In this document: in pieces, positions 24,841-36,399 of the stretch | Position numbering within the stretch: position 1 is the stretch's first letter | Layout: every line of letters starts with the position of its first letter | From: Malurus cyaneus samueli | Lineage: Eukaryota; Chordata; Aves; Passeriformes; Maluridae | Assembly: GCA_009741485.1 (NCBI GenBank) | Contig: CM019219.1 | Coordinates: 588,146-652,145, forward strand | DNA length: 64,000 nt | Direction: 5' to 3' | Translations under genes and position numbers: made by a program | Notes under the pieces: generated by a model | Told to the model about the DNA's origin: nothing | The model's database searches: none | Seen by the model: only the letters and a program-made list of their open reading frames with translations

Positions 24841-27675
24841 GGAGCTTTGTGACAAAGGAATAGTCACCAAAGCCTTGCTGCCCACCCAGGATGCTTCACA
24901 AACCAATAAATGCAGAGCTCTGATGGCCATGAGTGTTCCTTGGAATGCTTTTCACATTCCCATCAGGAACCACAACTCCTGCAGCTCCCTGGGATCCCTC
25001 CCTGATTCACCCTGAGGAACAATTTGGATATTTCCTGTTGGAGCAGGAAGGACTGGAAGGGCTTCTGTCTTAAAAGGAACTTTGAAGGCTTTTCAGTGAC
25101 TTCAACGCCCCAAATAACAGACTTGGACAATCACTTTATCACCCAGATAAACCATATGGATGGACAACCTGTGGATCTGAAATTTCTCTCAGGTAGCCAG
25201 CCTACCTGCTTGGTCCTGAAATTACCAAGACATCTACCAGTGTGAGGCCATGAATGTGGGAAAAACTCATATTTTTGAACATTTCCCTTCAAATTCTGGA
25301 CAGGCTTTCCACCAGGAGCAGAAACAGGGAGTGTTTTTCCAAATAAATCTCCATCAGGGAGCACAGGACACCATTCCTGACCCCAGAACAGCCCTGGCAG
25401 TGCCTGCCCAGCCCCTCCCTGACACAACCTCTGCATTTGAAGGATTTGAACCTGGAGAGCTTTGTCCCTTTGGCTTGGATTAACCCGAGGCTCAGGATGG
25501 CTCCAGCTCATTATTAAATTATATTCATTCAGTGGCTTATTTAATAATTTTTAAATTCACTGTCAGGCTCCAGGGTGCATCTCCAAAGGTTCCCATTCCA
25601 CAGAGGAGGTGGAACTCCCCAATTCCACCATGGAGGGGTGTCTGAAGCAGCAGCTGTGTGAAAGCACCCCCTGAACAATGCAGGGCTGACACTGATGGAG
25701 CATCACAGCAGCAGAAGGCACAGCAAAGCCGTTCATCATCATCACCTGAGCACAAGCAAAACCCAACGGTGGCACCGCAAAACCGGGGGGACGCGCATCA
25801 ATAAAGCACAGCAAAAACAAATGACAGCACAACAACTGGCTGGGAACCTAAAGGACAAAGTTTCCAACTTAATCTCATTATTTCTTGCTCAGAGCTGGCG
25901 CAAGGAAAAGTCCTCTGACACAGTCTGCAGACAATCCTGACTTCACGGCTAAATCTACATTATGATGTTTATAAAAGAAAATAAATTTAAAATTGGTATT
26001 TAAAATTATATTTTAATTAAATTTATATTTAAATCTATATTTAAATCTATAATTATAAATCTATAATTTATAATTATAATCAATAATGAAAATAAAACAC
26101 AATAAAAAAAATCTATTACTACAAGCGTATCAGCGGACTACAGCACTAAGCCTCTCAAAGGTCAAAATTAACCAAACGAATTGAGAAAAGCTCCAAACTT
26201 TTATAATTATTATTATTATTATTATAGCTGATTATTTCATCAGCTGACCATGAGTTATTTCGAAACTGGGAAGCAATCAAGAAGTTTTTATCACCAGCAA
26301 GTGCCCATTTCAAAGCAACGAGGCAATTATGAGTGTTTATCCCTTGAAAGATTTATGGGCACTAAACAACTTCAAATTCTTCAAAAGCCAACAGGAATTT
26401 ATTTCTGCTGAACCAGAATCAGGGAGAAGTAGCAAAGATGAGCTGGTGGGGTTGATCGTGGTGGGGAAATCTTCATTTGATGAATGAAGTTAATTTGATG
26501 AAAACGAAATTCAATGAATTTAAGGAATTTGGGCAAGTTAGATTCCAGTAAGGCAAACACTGCAAGCTCCAATGAAACCATCCCAACCCTGGGTAGGTGG
26601 AACAGTTCCTGTTTATTCCTGGGGAAGAGGAGACAATTCCCCATCCCAGGGCGGGGCCCTCCCATCCCTGCCAGATCTGATCACTCTGAGCACCCTGACA
26701 CAAAATGAGATGTGAGATGGAAACCAGCACTAAATGTTTAATATGATCAGCAATTCACAATTATTTCTGAAGTGTCTTTTTCCTGATAACTTTTTCCACT
26801 GCATGATCTTAGTGGGAAGATAATGTGAGATGCTGCTTTTGAATAAGTTATTCATTTCCCTGGCTTTACTTGAACCTCACAATGCCACCATTATGAATAT
26901 TTTTCCTCCACAAAACAGCGCTAGCCTTCCAAAGAAAAAGTCCTTGACCAAAATATCAGAGGATATTAAACTGAGAAGTGATCTACTGATGCAAATCATT
27001 AAATCTATTTGCATTTGCTTACTGAACCCTAACACAGAAATTAAACTACATAGTGTGGGAAAAGAGCTGGTTTTGCATGGTTAAAAGGAGACATCTTGGA
27101 AGATCCGAGCTCTATGTCATTAATTTTCCTTCTTCCCCTCATTAACAAGTAAAATGTTTTCACTGCTTGAAAAGTTTTAATAAATAGGAAAAAGCAGGGC
27201 AGCTGACATAAGTTTTTAATGTAATATACAAGAGCTTTTAATATTTTTACATATATTAATGTAAAAGCTAAAAATAAATGTTAAAAGGTTATATTTGTGA
27301 AGAAAGAAAAATGGCATTTACAGTCACAGGGTAAGGTTTTAGATTTTAACTCTTTCCCTCCTGGCTGTGAGGAGCATTTGTCATTTCCCAGAAAATGCTC
27401 AGCATGGTTGGGATGAGAAGGGCAGGAGTGGTCAGGGGTTAAGGACACACCAGCTCGCAGCTCCTGTCTGATTTACTGGGCTTTGTCTGACCAGCCTTAA
27501 ATTCTTTTTATAGAAGGAATTACAGGAGGTATTTTAAGAATAATTTAAACCATAATTATCACCGGGACTGGCAGGGTGTGAGCTTGGAGTTTCACTGAAA
27601 TGTGAGAGCCAAAGTGGCCAGGGAGGAGCAGGAACTGCAGCTGCCAATTCCAGCTGGGGTTGGGAAAAGCCAAAA
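24841..27675. other. No gene seen; AT arrays
   Basis: Contains an AT-rich block at 25970-26100 with repeated AAATCTATA/TATAATTATA, a (TTA)n run at 26204-26224, and unique sequence. No exon recognised. Confidence 0.55.
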
Positions 27676-27732
27676 CAGCAAAAAACCAAAAAACCAAAAA
27701 AACAAAAAAACAAAAAACCAAAAAACCAAAAA
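27676..27732. repeat. A-rich (CCAAAAAA)n array
   Basis: CCAAAAAACCAAAAAAACAA-type repeats. Together with flanking sequence it produces a lysine-rich or phenylalanine-rich frame, depending on strand, that is not a gene. Confidence 0.9.
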
Positions 27733-27845
27733 CGCAACTGGACCCCGGGATGAATCACAGGGAGAGGGAGCAACACTCAGGGAGGGCACTGTCCCCTCCA
27801 CTGACCACACCTGACAACTCTGTCCACCTTTGGGCTCCTGGACAT

Positions 27846-28295
27846 GAGAGGGACCTGGAGCTGCTGGAGAGGTTCCAGAAACGTTCCAAGGGCTGGAACT
27901 CCTCTGGAGCCAGGCTGGGACACCTGGGGGTGCTCACTTGGGAAGGAGAAGGGACAGGGAGAGCTCAGAGCCCCTTCTGGGGCCTAAAGGGGCTCCAGGA
28001 GAGCTGGAGAGGGACTGGGAACAAGGATGGAGGGACAGGAGCCAGGGAATGGCTCCCAGTGCCAGAGGGCAGGGATGGATGGGATTTTGGGCAGGAATTG
28101 TTCCCTGTAGGGTGGGCAGCCCTGGCACAGGGTGCCCAGAGAAGCTGTGGCTGCCCCTGGATCCCTTTGAGTGCCCAAGGCAGGTGGACATTGGGTGGGA
28201 GCAGCCTGGGACAGTGGGAGGTGTCCCTGCCATGGCTGGGGTGGCACTGGGTGGCATTTGGGGTCCCTTTCCACCCAAACCATGCTGGGATCCCA
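27846..28295 (+). mobile_element. CR1 LINE fragment, 450 bp, longest here
   Basis: Sense copy that reaches further 5' than most: it has GGAGCCAGGCTGGGACACCT, GGGAGAGCTCAGAGCCCCTT, GGAGAGCTGGAGAGGGACTG and then the usual 3' blocks to TCCCTTTCCACCCAAACCAT. One short gap (GGCAGGTGGACATTGGGTGG) compared with other copies. A 248- and a 297-codon frame across it are not intact CR1 genes. Confidence 0.92.
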
Positions 28296-29232
28296 CAAAC
28301 CCCATCAGTGCTGGTTCCCCCGACAGCCAGAGCTCTCCAGGTCTGTCACAGACACTCATCAGTAAAACCCTCCTGTGGGTCCATTCTGCAGGAACCCAAA
28401 CCCTAATCCTGATATCCAGCCCCAGCTGTCTGTGCTCACAGCTCTCTGTTCAATCCCAAAACTCCTCTCTGGTTTTTAATTATTCCCAGCATTATCTACG
28501 CATCGGAAATTTTTCGAGGACCACAGAAGTCAGGGAAGGCACCCAAGGTGAAGAGTTGCAATACTTAAAACCCCCACTAATTCTGGTCCATAATAGAAAC
28601 ATAATCCATGTCATTATGCAGCCCATTTTGCCATCCTTACAGCAAGGATTTGCAATGGGAAAACGCTCCAGTGCATTAATCTGCCTCTGGCACGAGCAGT
28701 GGGCAGGTTCCACTGCTGGCCCCAATTCCTTCTGGCACTATAAGGATACACCAGGCACTGTGGATGGGGCACAGCACAGGGCAGGGCAGCAGGAATGGAT
28801 TTATCTGCTCAGAAATGTCTTGAGGAGGTGATGCTGCATAGACAAATTCTCACACTCCTCCGTGGTGGAATAATTTTTCAGCACTATTACAGCTCTACAT
28901 CTTCCACACTAGGAAAAAAAAAAAAAAAAGTCGTATTTGTGGTGTTTTCAAGCTGGTGTCTGCACAAGTTATATTATCTAATAGAGTTTGTTGTTGTTTT
29001 TGCTGTTTTAAAATATCAGCCCTGTAAAATGTGATCACTGGGGGGTTGTAACACATCCTGGGGGAGGAGGCCTGGCCAGCCATGGAGAGTTCCAAACCCA
29101 GCCCAGATGAGCTGCAGAGCTTCATGTTCTGCACCCTGGAATGGGGCTGGTGGTGCTGGGACACAGCACTGCCCTGGGAACATCCCAGGGATGGAAACAT
29201 CAGAGCAGGGATGGGATCAGGAATCGGGGAAT
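28296..29232. other. No gene seen
   Basis: Unique sequence with a 17-base A run near 28913-28929. No exon recognised. Confidence 0.55.
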
Positions 29233-29512
29233 GTTTGGGTTGGAAGGGACCAAATCCCACGCCACCCATCCATGGCAGGGACACCTCCCACTGTCCAGGG
29301 CTGCTCCCAGCCCCAATGTCCAGCCTGGCTTGGGCACTCAAAGGGATCCAGGGGCAGCCACAGCTTCTCTGGGCACCCTGTGCAGGCTGCCCACCCTACA
29401 GGAACAATTCCTGCCCAAATCCCATCCATCCCTGCCCTCTGGCACTGGGAGCCATTCCCTGGCTCCTGTCCCTCCATCCCTTGTCCCCAGTCCCTCTCCA
29501 GCTCTCCTGGAG
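29233..29512 (-). mobile_element. CR1 LINE fragment, 3' end
   Basis: Antisense copy from GTTTGGGTTGGAAGGGACCA through CAGCTTCTCTGGGCACCCTG to CTCCAGCTCTCCTGGAG. Several single-base deletions compared with the copy at 9474. Confidence 0.92.
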
Positions 29513-31445
29513 AAAAACCACAAGTGAAGACACTCAAAACCCACTCCTGTTTGAATCCTGCAACGCTGCCTTTGACAGAAAATAGAAACATAGCCGTGCT
29601 GTCAGGGAAAATAGCACAGCTAAAGTCCACTATTGATTGGAGTGGAGTTGCTCAAGATTCTCCTCAGCTTAAGAGAGAGAGGAACGTGGGTTTTGCTAAT
29701 CAAGCAGAATTAAAGTCACCAGGCAGACCTGACAGCAAAACTTTGCCCACAAACCACTTGTGAAATCGCATCTCTGAGCTGTACTGCACGTCTGGCTAAC
29801 ACTAAAAACACACAGAAGTTGTTTTGTTTTAAGTTTTGGCAACACCGCTTCCAATAAAAAGTTTCCTTAGCTTGATGCAGCATAAACAATCCGTAGCATC
29901 TCCTCAAGAAACTATGAAAAACCCTAGCCCAGTTTATTTTTAATAAAAGGAGGACTATGCTATATAATAACTCTTCCTGCCACATCCATTGAATCTGCCG
30001 AAATAAAGATTGATGCCTGGATATTTGTACAGACTTCTACCAGAGAAGGCAATATTTCTTTTTTCCTTTCTTTTCTGGTTTTTTTTTTTTTTTTTAAAAT
30101 ATACTTCCCTGTTATTTTGAAGTCATTTGGAGTAACAAGCATCATCTCCCTATTACCCAGGCATCTGCATGTTCTGTTTCCAAGACAAGTGGCAGGAAAC
30201 TCAATGAGATTTGTCAGAGCTACGTGCCACAAGTTAAAAAGATATCCAGAAATGAAAGGTTTTGAAAGAGAAACAAATGTGAGAGTGATCTTGTTCTGGT
30301 GACTGCTCCACAAACAGGCTCTCACTTTGCTCATCAGTATGAAAAGCAAAGCTGTCAGCACTGGAGGGGTTAAAGGCTGAAATCCTGGGTGGGTTTGAAC
30401 AAGCATCGCTCTGAAGAACCAGGAACTAAGAAACCTGGCAACTTCTTCACTCCAAAAGGCTCTCTGGCTCGTCCAGGTTTTATCCTGCACCATTTTAAAC
30501 AGAAAATCTCTGTTGTTGCACCATCATTTCAAGGAGGAAGGGAAGGAGGAAGAGTGAAGCCTCTTCCAAACAACAATGCCAACAATCCTGTGCTCACCCA
30601 CGTCCCACCAATGCTCCAGGTAAACCAGGAATTCACTCACAGCAGCAGAGCAGCCACACCCCCACCTCCTTCAGTGGGTTTTTACTGCACCCCTGAGCTC
30701 CACTAAGCTCCTCAACCCTGGTGGATGCTCACTGGAAAAGAGGAGTGGCACTCTCCCAAATGCCTCCCACTTGTGGCATCAAAGTGAGCTATCACTCCCA
30801 GTAAATTTTACGGGATGAGGAATGAAACAGTTAGCAAAGTTGACATTTAAACCATCACCACTGGCGATGATTGAAGACCTCAGAGATGAGCAGAGTGCTC
30901 CACACCTCTCCAAGTTATTGTTCTTGGCTCTTGTCAGGCTCCCTGCGCTGCTGTGCCCGTGCCTGGGCATGAACTTGAGACTTTGCTTCCATCTCTGAGA
31001 GCTGGGAACCTGCTTGAACCAAGATCCTGGACAATCCCAAAACTGGACAATCCCAAAACTGGACAATCCCAAAACACCATGAGAGTGTGACAGAGGCAGA
31101 GATGGATTAGAACCCTGGCAAACACCTTGAACTGCAGAATCACACAAAAAGGTTTAGACCACTAACACAGGAAGGGCCAAACTGGCTCCTTGCTCCTCCT
31201 CCTCTGCTCTCTGTCGGGAAGATGGATGGAAATGAAACCCTAAAAGAAACTGCAAATAACCTGCAGGAGCAGAGGGGGGAAAAGGCAGATGGGATCCCAC
31301 TGCTGCTGCAGGAGCATGAAAAAAGGCTGGGTGTGTTCCTACAGCAGGAAATGCAGGTTTGGGCACTCAAACACCAGCACAGCACGCCAGGCTGCCCAAA
31401 TTCCTTCCCAAACCTGCAGGAACCACCCAACTCTGCAGCCTCCCA
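29513..31445. other. No gene seen
   Basis: Intron sequence with a T-rich run at 30078-30096 and a 16-bp tandem repeat (TGGACAATCCCAAAAC, three copies) at 31027-31076. No exon recognised. Confidence 0.55.
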
Positions 31446-31660
31446 AATATCATATACTATATACTATATATTATATACTATCTATTATCTATTATATTAA
31501 TTATATTATACATATAATCTATATATAATATTATATATCATTATTATACACTATGCATTATGTATTATATTAAGATATGTTATATATTATACACTTATTA
31601 TATGCTATTATAATAATATACATATATATAATATGTACTATTATTATTCATATAACAACT
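31446..31660. repeat. AT-rich microsatellite, 215 bp
   Basis: Irregular TATACTATATATTATATA-type repeat, almost free of G and C. Confidence 0.92.
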
Positions 31661-31704
31661 TATATTTCTTTGGGGTTTTTCTTTTTAAATATGAAGCTGA
31701 AGTT

Positions 31705-31863
31705 CTTAGAAACATAAATTATTCCAGATGAAGATGTCAAACCTTCAGGGACCTGTTTGGATCAGGGCATCCTGATCCCAGAATCCCAGACTTTGGGATT
31801 CTTAAAGCCCATCCAACCCCACCCTGTGCCCCTTCCACTATCCCAGGCTGCTCCAAGCCCCTT
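31705..31863 (-). mobile_element. CR1 tail fragment plus shared 3' flank
   Basis: 31778-31863 is a diverged antisense CR1 3' region (TTAAAGCCCATCCAACCCCA, CCACTATCCCAGGCTGCTCC). Read on the minus strand, the bases after the CR1 end contain a 29-bp string (31742-31770) identical to that after the plus-strand CR1 at 38788, and weaker similarity continues for about 30 bp. Confidence 0.7.
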
Positions 31864-33486
31864 CACTCCGTGGAATCATCCCAGGAATCATCCCAGGAAT
31901 CATTCCCATCACAGATTTCAGAGCCTGGATAAAGATTCCTCCTCTCCAGACAGAACCCACCCCCTGTGCCGGGTTATTATTCCAACCCCGGGTTATTACA
32001 ATCACTTTCATCTCATTAACAGATCCCCTCCTTTCAAGCACGCTGGAGCTGGGTTTTCCTTCGCTGCCTCTCTTTTAGGCTCGGTTTCAGGCAGTGCTGT
32101 GAAGTTTTAAGGGGAGCCATCAGTGAGGAGCTGTAATCTCAGGTGATTAATTGCGCAGCGTTTTACAAGCTGTAAAACAGAGCGCGATCCCCACAAAGCC
32201 ATTATGCCATTAACCAGCGCCTCTTATCAGATTGCTCTCCAACTACCAGCTTTGCCTGACAGATTGCAAGTCTTAAGTATTTATATATTTCAAAGGTTTA
32301 CTTATTTTTGTTGTTAAAAACCCCTAAAATCTCTATTGATTGTTACATACGAAGTCCCAAGCAATGTGGAGCAGAATACCAATATTTATTACCAGACTCG
32401 TGCTCATTATGGTTCTCCCTGACACGGGTCCATTAAAATCAATTTTTATGTTTCTTATGTTTTTTTTTTTTTTTTTTTTTCCCACCCAATGTTCTTGCCA
32501 TGGCATTTATTAGCCAGTCAGGAGAAACACTAGGCACTGCTTTGTTTTTATTTTAGTCTGTCAAAAATAATGAGGCCAGATTTAACAACTATTCACTAGC
32601 GATGAGGAGAAGAGATTAAATGTTATACTCCAGCACAAACATTTACACATGGCTTTAAAATTTTTAGAACTTTATCAGGGTTAAAGACAAAAGGAAGTCC
32701 CACCTTTCTTCCTCAGATTTAAATTCTGGAAGCAATCATAAAAATACTCTTCTTGCCTTTCACTTCTGAGTCATTCCTGAGTGACAGAGCCTCGAATGGA
32801 ACAATGGAATAGAGCACTAAAGTTGGCAAAACTGTAAAATTCAGAGGCTTGGGAAATTTTAATATGGGAGGCAAAACCATCTTCCAAACACAACGCACAT
32901 TATGCTTCAAATTCCTGATTGATTTCACACCCATTCCAGTTACAAGGAGAATAAAACAGGAAAACAGAAATTCTACAAATCCATGGGGAATTTCAGGATC
33001 AGAAAAAGACAAATCTGAGAGAAGGAAGCCAAACCTGTTTGAGTCTTGTCAGTAACAGCATCGATGTAACATTCTGTGGAAAAGTGGAGTTTAATAACCA
33101 AACCCAGCTGAGAAAACAGTCCTAAAGAAGTCTGAGATAGTCTAAGAAGTCTTGATTTTGGCAAAGGAATTTGGCCTAGAAATGCAGTATCTAATTCTGA
33201 ATGAATTCAATGTTCCCTCTAAAAATGTCACTGAGCATTTCCTCACAAATAAAGAAAAATCAGAGATCTGAGCAGGACAGATGAGCTCCAGGAGACTGAA
33301 CACAACAAACAGGAAAATGCACTGGTGCCTCCTCAACCTGCATGGGAGACAGGATCTCCACTGCCATGGGGAAAATGCTCTGAACTCCTCAAGAACTTTG
33401 CTGGAAAAACAATTGCAGCTCTCACAGGTACTACAGAGTAATTAGAATAATCACTCAATCCTGGTTCTACCTGCTGGAACTCAGAT

Positions 33487-33735
33487 TTAAAAAAAAACAA
33501 AAACAAACTACACAAAAAAAAACAAAAACAAAAAAACCACGGAAAGAAAAAACAAAACAAAACCAAAAAACGAAACCAAAACAAAACCAAACCAAAACAA
33601 AAACAAAAACGATACAAATAAACCCCAAAAAACAAAAAAAAACAAAAAAACCCAACAAAAAACCCACCTCCAAAAAACTAAAAAGAACCCAAACAAACTA
33701 AAAAACCTCCCAAAAATACCCCCAAAAGGCCAAAA
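33487..33735. repeat. (CAAAA)n-type A-rich array, 250 bp
   Basis: Irregular AAAAACAAAAACAAA/ACCAAAAC repeats. On the minus strand it makes phenylalanine/leucine-rich frames that mimic membrane proteins; these are not genes. Confidence 0.92.
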
Positions 33736-34050
33736 CCAACCCCAGATGCAGACCAGCAAGATTTGTGAGGTACACAAGGTTTTACCCCTCAGTGTGTCAA
33801 AAATTAGGGAGGCAGGAGGTTCTCTCAAAACTTACATAAAGAGTTTAAAAGTTTAAAATGTTTCTTTGAGAATATATTGGATGCAGCAGAGGAATTGCTG
33901 CATTTTGGAGTCCTGAGGAGGCTCCTCCTGCCTCTGTTGGGAGCGAACACAGAGCTCCCAGTTGGACTGGGAAACCAAGAGAGTTCTGGGATGTTCTGAT
34001 TGTCCTTCCCAGTACAAAAGGAGCTGAAGGTGGGCAGGACAGGGACTCAC

Positions 34051-34190
34051 CTGCTGGGCAGGGCGCTCATTTGGGGCAGTTTGATCTCGTGGACACCTCT
34101 GTCACAGCCCCAGATCTCGATCTTCCCCACGGGGCTGAGCAGAACCACGCGATGCTCCCGGCACGGGGATCCAACCCGCTTGGAGTTCAC
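34051..34190 (-). CDS. MGMT: MGMT exon 3: zinc-binding N-terminal domain
   Basis: The 140-bp internal exon codes for 46 residues and ends with two bases of a split codon, so intron 3 is phase 2. On the minus strand the acceptor is a pyrimidine tract ending TGGCCAG and the donor is CAG|GTGAGT. The peptide contains LLSPVGKIEIWGCDRGVHEI followed by KL. Human MGMT has LDSPLGKLELSGCEQGLHEI followed by KL at the same place. With the exon 2 start, Cys18, Cys37 and His42 have spacings of 19 and 5 residues, identical to human zinc ligands Cys5, Cys24 and His29. The fourth ligand (human His85) would be in a later exon. The family match is what I see; repair function is known for the family. Nothing in the exon suggests decay. 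Confidence 0.93.
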
Positions 34191-35200
34191 CTGGCCACAA
34201 AGAGAAAATCCGCTTGAACTGCACCAATTCTCACCAAAATACACATCTGAGGCGTTTGCAAAAGCAATTTGAAAATTGGGGTGGCACTGGTCCCTTCTAA
34301 CCCAAACCATTTATGAAAAATTTGAACCATTTGGATCAGCTCCTGCACAACCTCCACCTTCACTCTCAACTTCCACTCAAACACCTACAAATGTGTGCCA
34401 AAATATCTTATAATTCTGACAGTAGGTAAAAAAAAAAGGTATTTTAGACAGGAAAAGTCTCCTGCCATCCTCTAGAGTTTTCCCAAAGAAATAAAATTGT
34501 AGGTGCAGTATTCGGAAATATCACCAGGCTGCTAAATACAGAAAACGGGAAGATTGTAATTTGAAAAGCAATTTGAAAACAGCAAGAAAAAAGTGAATTT
34601 CGAGTTTCCTCAACTGTGGCTTTCATTTTCAAAATTCTAACTTTAAATGGTTCATCTTTAGAAGTCAGCACCTAAATCAAAGTCTCTAAAAAAAAAAAAA
34701 AAATTAACCAGCAGCACAGTGATCTTCATAAAAATCTGAAACAGCAGCAGTTTTGTGGTTGGTTTATCAGCTAAAACTAAATGTGTCCTGACACTTATTT
34801 AAAACAGGATTGTTGTGACAACAAAGTACATTCAGTGGTTTAGAGCAGAAGTGTTATGCAAATAACAGCTGGAACACAAATAGAAAGTGTCTGCTGGAAA
34901 AGAAAACATATGAAAAAAATCCATCATTCCTTAGGAAAAAGCAGCATATTTTTATTCCCATTGTTACCAGTCTGGTTTTACGATTACTGATAGGATGTAG
35001 CTGGGAACAGCTGCCAAGGATTTCTCAATATTGGACAAGAGCAACAATAACAGACTTGTCAAATCCATCCTGGCTGAAAAAAACCCACCCCAGGCTTGGG
35101 TTGTGTTTATGGTTTGGTTTGTCCATTGCTGCAGGGCAGGAACAACACCACGAGGGTGAGGAGACACCAAAGCTCTGCTCCAGAGCACTGCCAGGGCAAC
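34191..35200. other. Intron 2, next to exon 3
   Basis: Holds the first copy of a duplicated segment (34280-34560), a 17-base A run near 34688-34703 and unique sequence. No further exon recognised. Confidence 0.6.
34280..34560 (+). repeat. CR1 tail with 3' flank, copy A
   Basis: Begins with a CR1 end (GGTCCCTTCTAACCCAAACC) and continues for about 250 bp that is not CR1 but matches 36121-36399: for example GGATCAGCTCCTGCACAACC, CAAAATATCTTATAATTCTG, GAGTTTTCCCAAAGAAATAA. Roughly 80-85% alike by eye. Copy A has only about 30 bp of CR1. Confidence 0.85.
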
Positions 35201-35625
35201 AAATCCTCTGCTAAAGAGCTCAACTTGTGGGAAAGGGGGAAAAATCCTCTGCCCAAAGAGCTCAACTTGTGGGAGAGTGGGAAAAATCCTCTGCTAAAGA
35301 GCTCAACTAATGGGAAAGGGGGAAAAATCCTCAGCCCAAAGAGCGCAACTTGTGGGAAAGGAGGAAAAATCCTCTGCCCAAAGAGCTCAACTCATGAGAA
35401 ACTGGGAAAAATCCTCTGCCCAAAGAGTTTAAATCATGAGAAACTGGGAAAAATCCTCTGCCCAAAGAGCTCAACTAATGGGAAAGGGGGAAAAATTCCT
35501 CTGCTCAAGGAGTTTAACGCATGAGAAACTGGGAAAAATCCTTTGCCCAAAGAGTTTAAATCATGAGAAACTGGGAAAAATCCTCTTCCGAAAGAGCTCA
35601 GCTCATGGAAAACTGGGGAAAAAAG
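35201..35625. repeat. 42-bp minisatellite, 10 copies
   Basis: The unit reads AAATCCTCTGCCCAAAGAGC, TCAACTTGTGGGAAAGGGGG and AA. Variants alternate between CTTGTGGGAAAGG, CTAATGGGAAAGG and CATGAGAAACTGG. As 42 is divisible by three, frames remain open on both strands throughout and give a false repeat protein. Confidence 0.93.
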
Positions 35626-35702
35626 GGAACAAGAACTTCTGGGAGGCAGCAAAAAGCAACTCCAGCAGCAAAGCACAACTACATCCTAGCAATCCTACAA
35701 CT

Positions 35703-35945
35703 GCTTGGGATGGAAGGGACCTTAAAGCTCATTTATTCCCAAACCTCCCACTGTCCCAGGCTGCTCCCAGCCCCAATGTCCAGCCTGGCCTTGGGCACTC
35801 AAAGGGATCCAGAGGCAGCCACAGCTTCTCTGAGAATTCCATCCCAGCCCCTCCCAACCCTCCCAGGGAACCATTTATTCCCAAAATCCCATCCATCTCT
35901 GCCCTATGGCAGTTTGAAGCCATTCGCTGGGTCCTGTCCCTCCAG
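35703..35945 (-). mobile_element. CR1 LINE fragment, 3' end
   Basis: Antisense GGGATGGAAGGGACCTTAAA, CCCACTGTCCCAGGCTGCTC, GATCCAGAGGCAGCCACAGC. It is inverted relative to the CR1 piece about 100 bp to its right. Confidence 0.9.
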
Positions 35946-36046
35946 GTGAGGATCCTGACCTTGATCTGTTGGAGCTCATGGAGTTTCCTGCAGCACTGAG
36001 AGCTCAACAAGGTGTCCTGGATTTATTTTTATTTCTCTGTGTCCAA

Positions 36047-36399
36047 AGCCAGGCTGGGCATTGGGGCTTGGAGCACCCTGGGACATTGGGAGGTGTCCCT
36101 GTCCTCTGGGTGGGCTTTAAGGTCCCTTCCAACCCAAACCATTCGTGATTTATGAAAAATTGGAACAATTTGGATCAGCTCCTGCACAACCTCCACCTTC
36201 ATCCTCCCCTTCCACCTGAACACCTACAAATCTGTACCAAAATATCTTGTAATTTTGCCATTAAGTAGAAAAAATTGGAACTTTTAGAGAGGAAAAATCT
36301 TCTGCTACACTCTGGAGTTTTCCCAAAGAAATAAAATTTTAGGTGCAGTATTTGTAAATCTGCCTCACCAAACTACAGAAAACAGGAAGATTGTAAATT
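36047..36399 (+). mobile_element. CR1 tail with 3' flank, copy B
   Basis: 36047-36150 is a sense CR1 3' end (GCCAGGCTGGGCATTGGGGC to TCCCTTCCAACCCAAACCAT). The following 250 bp to 36399 match the sequence after the CR1 tail at 34289. CR1 is longer here than in copy A, so the shared segment starts inside CR1 and extends past its end. Confidence 0.85.

Larger units (their letters stand above)
31661..34050. other. No gene seen; A-rich array
   Basis: Intron 3 next to MGMT exon 3. It holds the CR1 piece above, AATCATCCCAGG repeated three times at 31873-31908, unique CpG-containing sequence at 32120-32460, a 20-base T run at 32461-32480, and the A-rich array at 33487. Confidence 0.55.

Noticed and set aside
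27660..28831. 248- and 297-codon plus-strand frames
   Set aside because: They join an A-rich repeat and a CR1 3' region, which is non-coding in CR1.
33333..33828. Phenylalanine-rich, membrane-like minus-strand frames
   Set aside because: They come from the (CAAAA)n array read on the opposite strand.
35096..35999. Lysine-rich repeat protein on the plus strand
   Set aside because: A 42-bp minisatellite that happens to be a multiple of three, running on into CR1.
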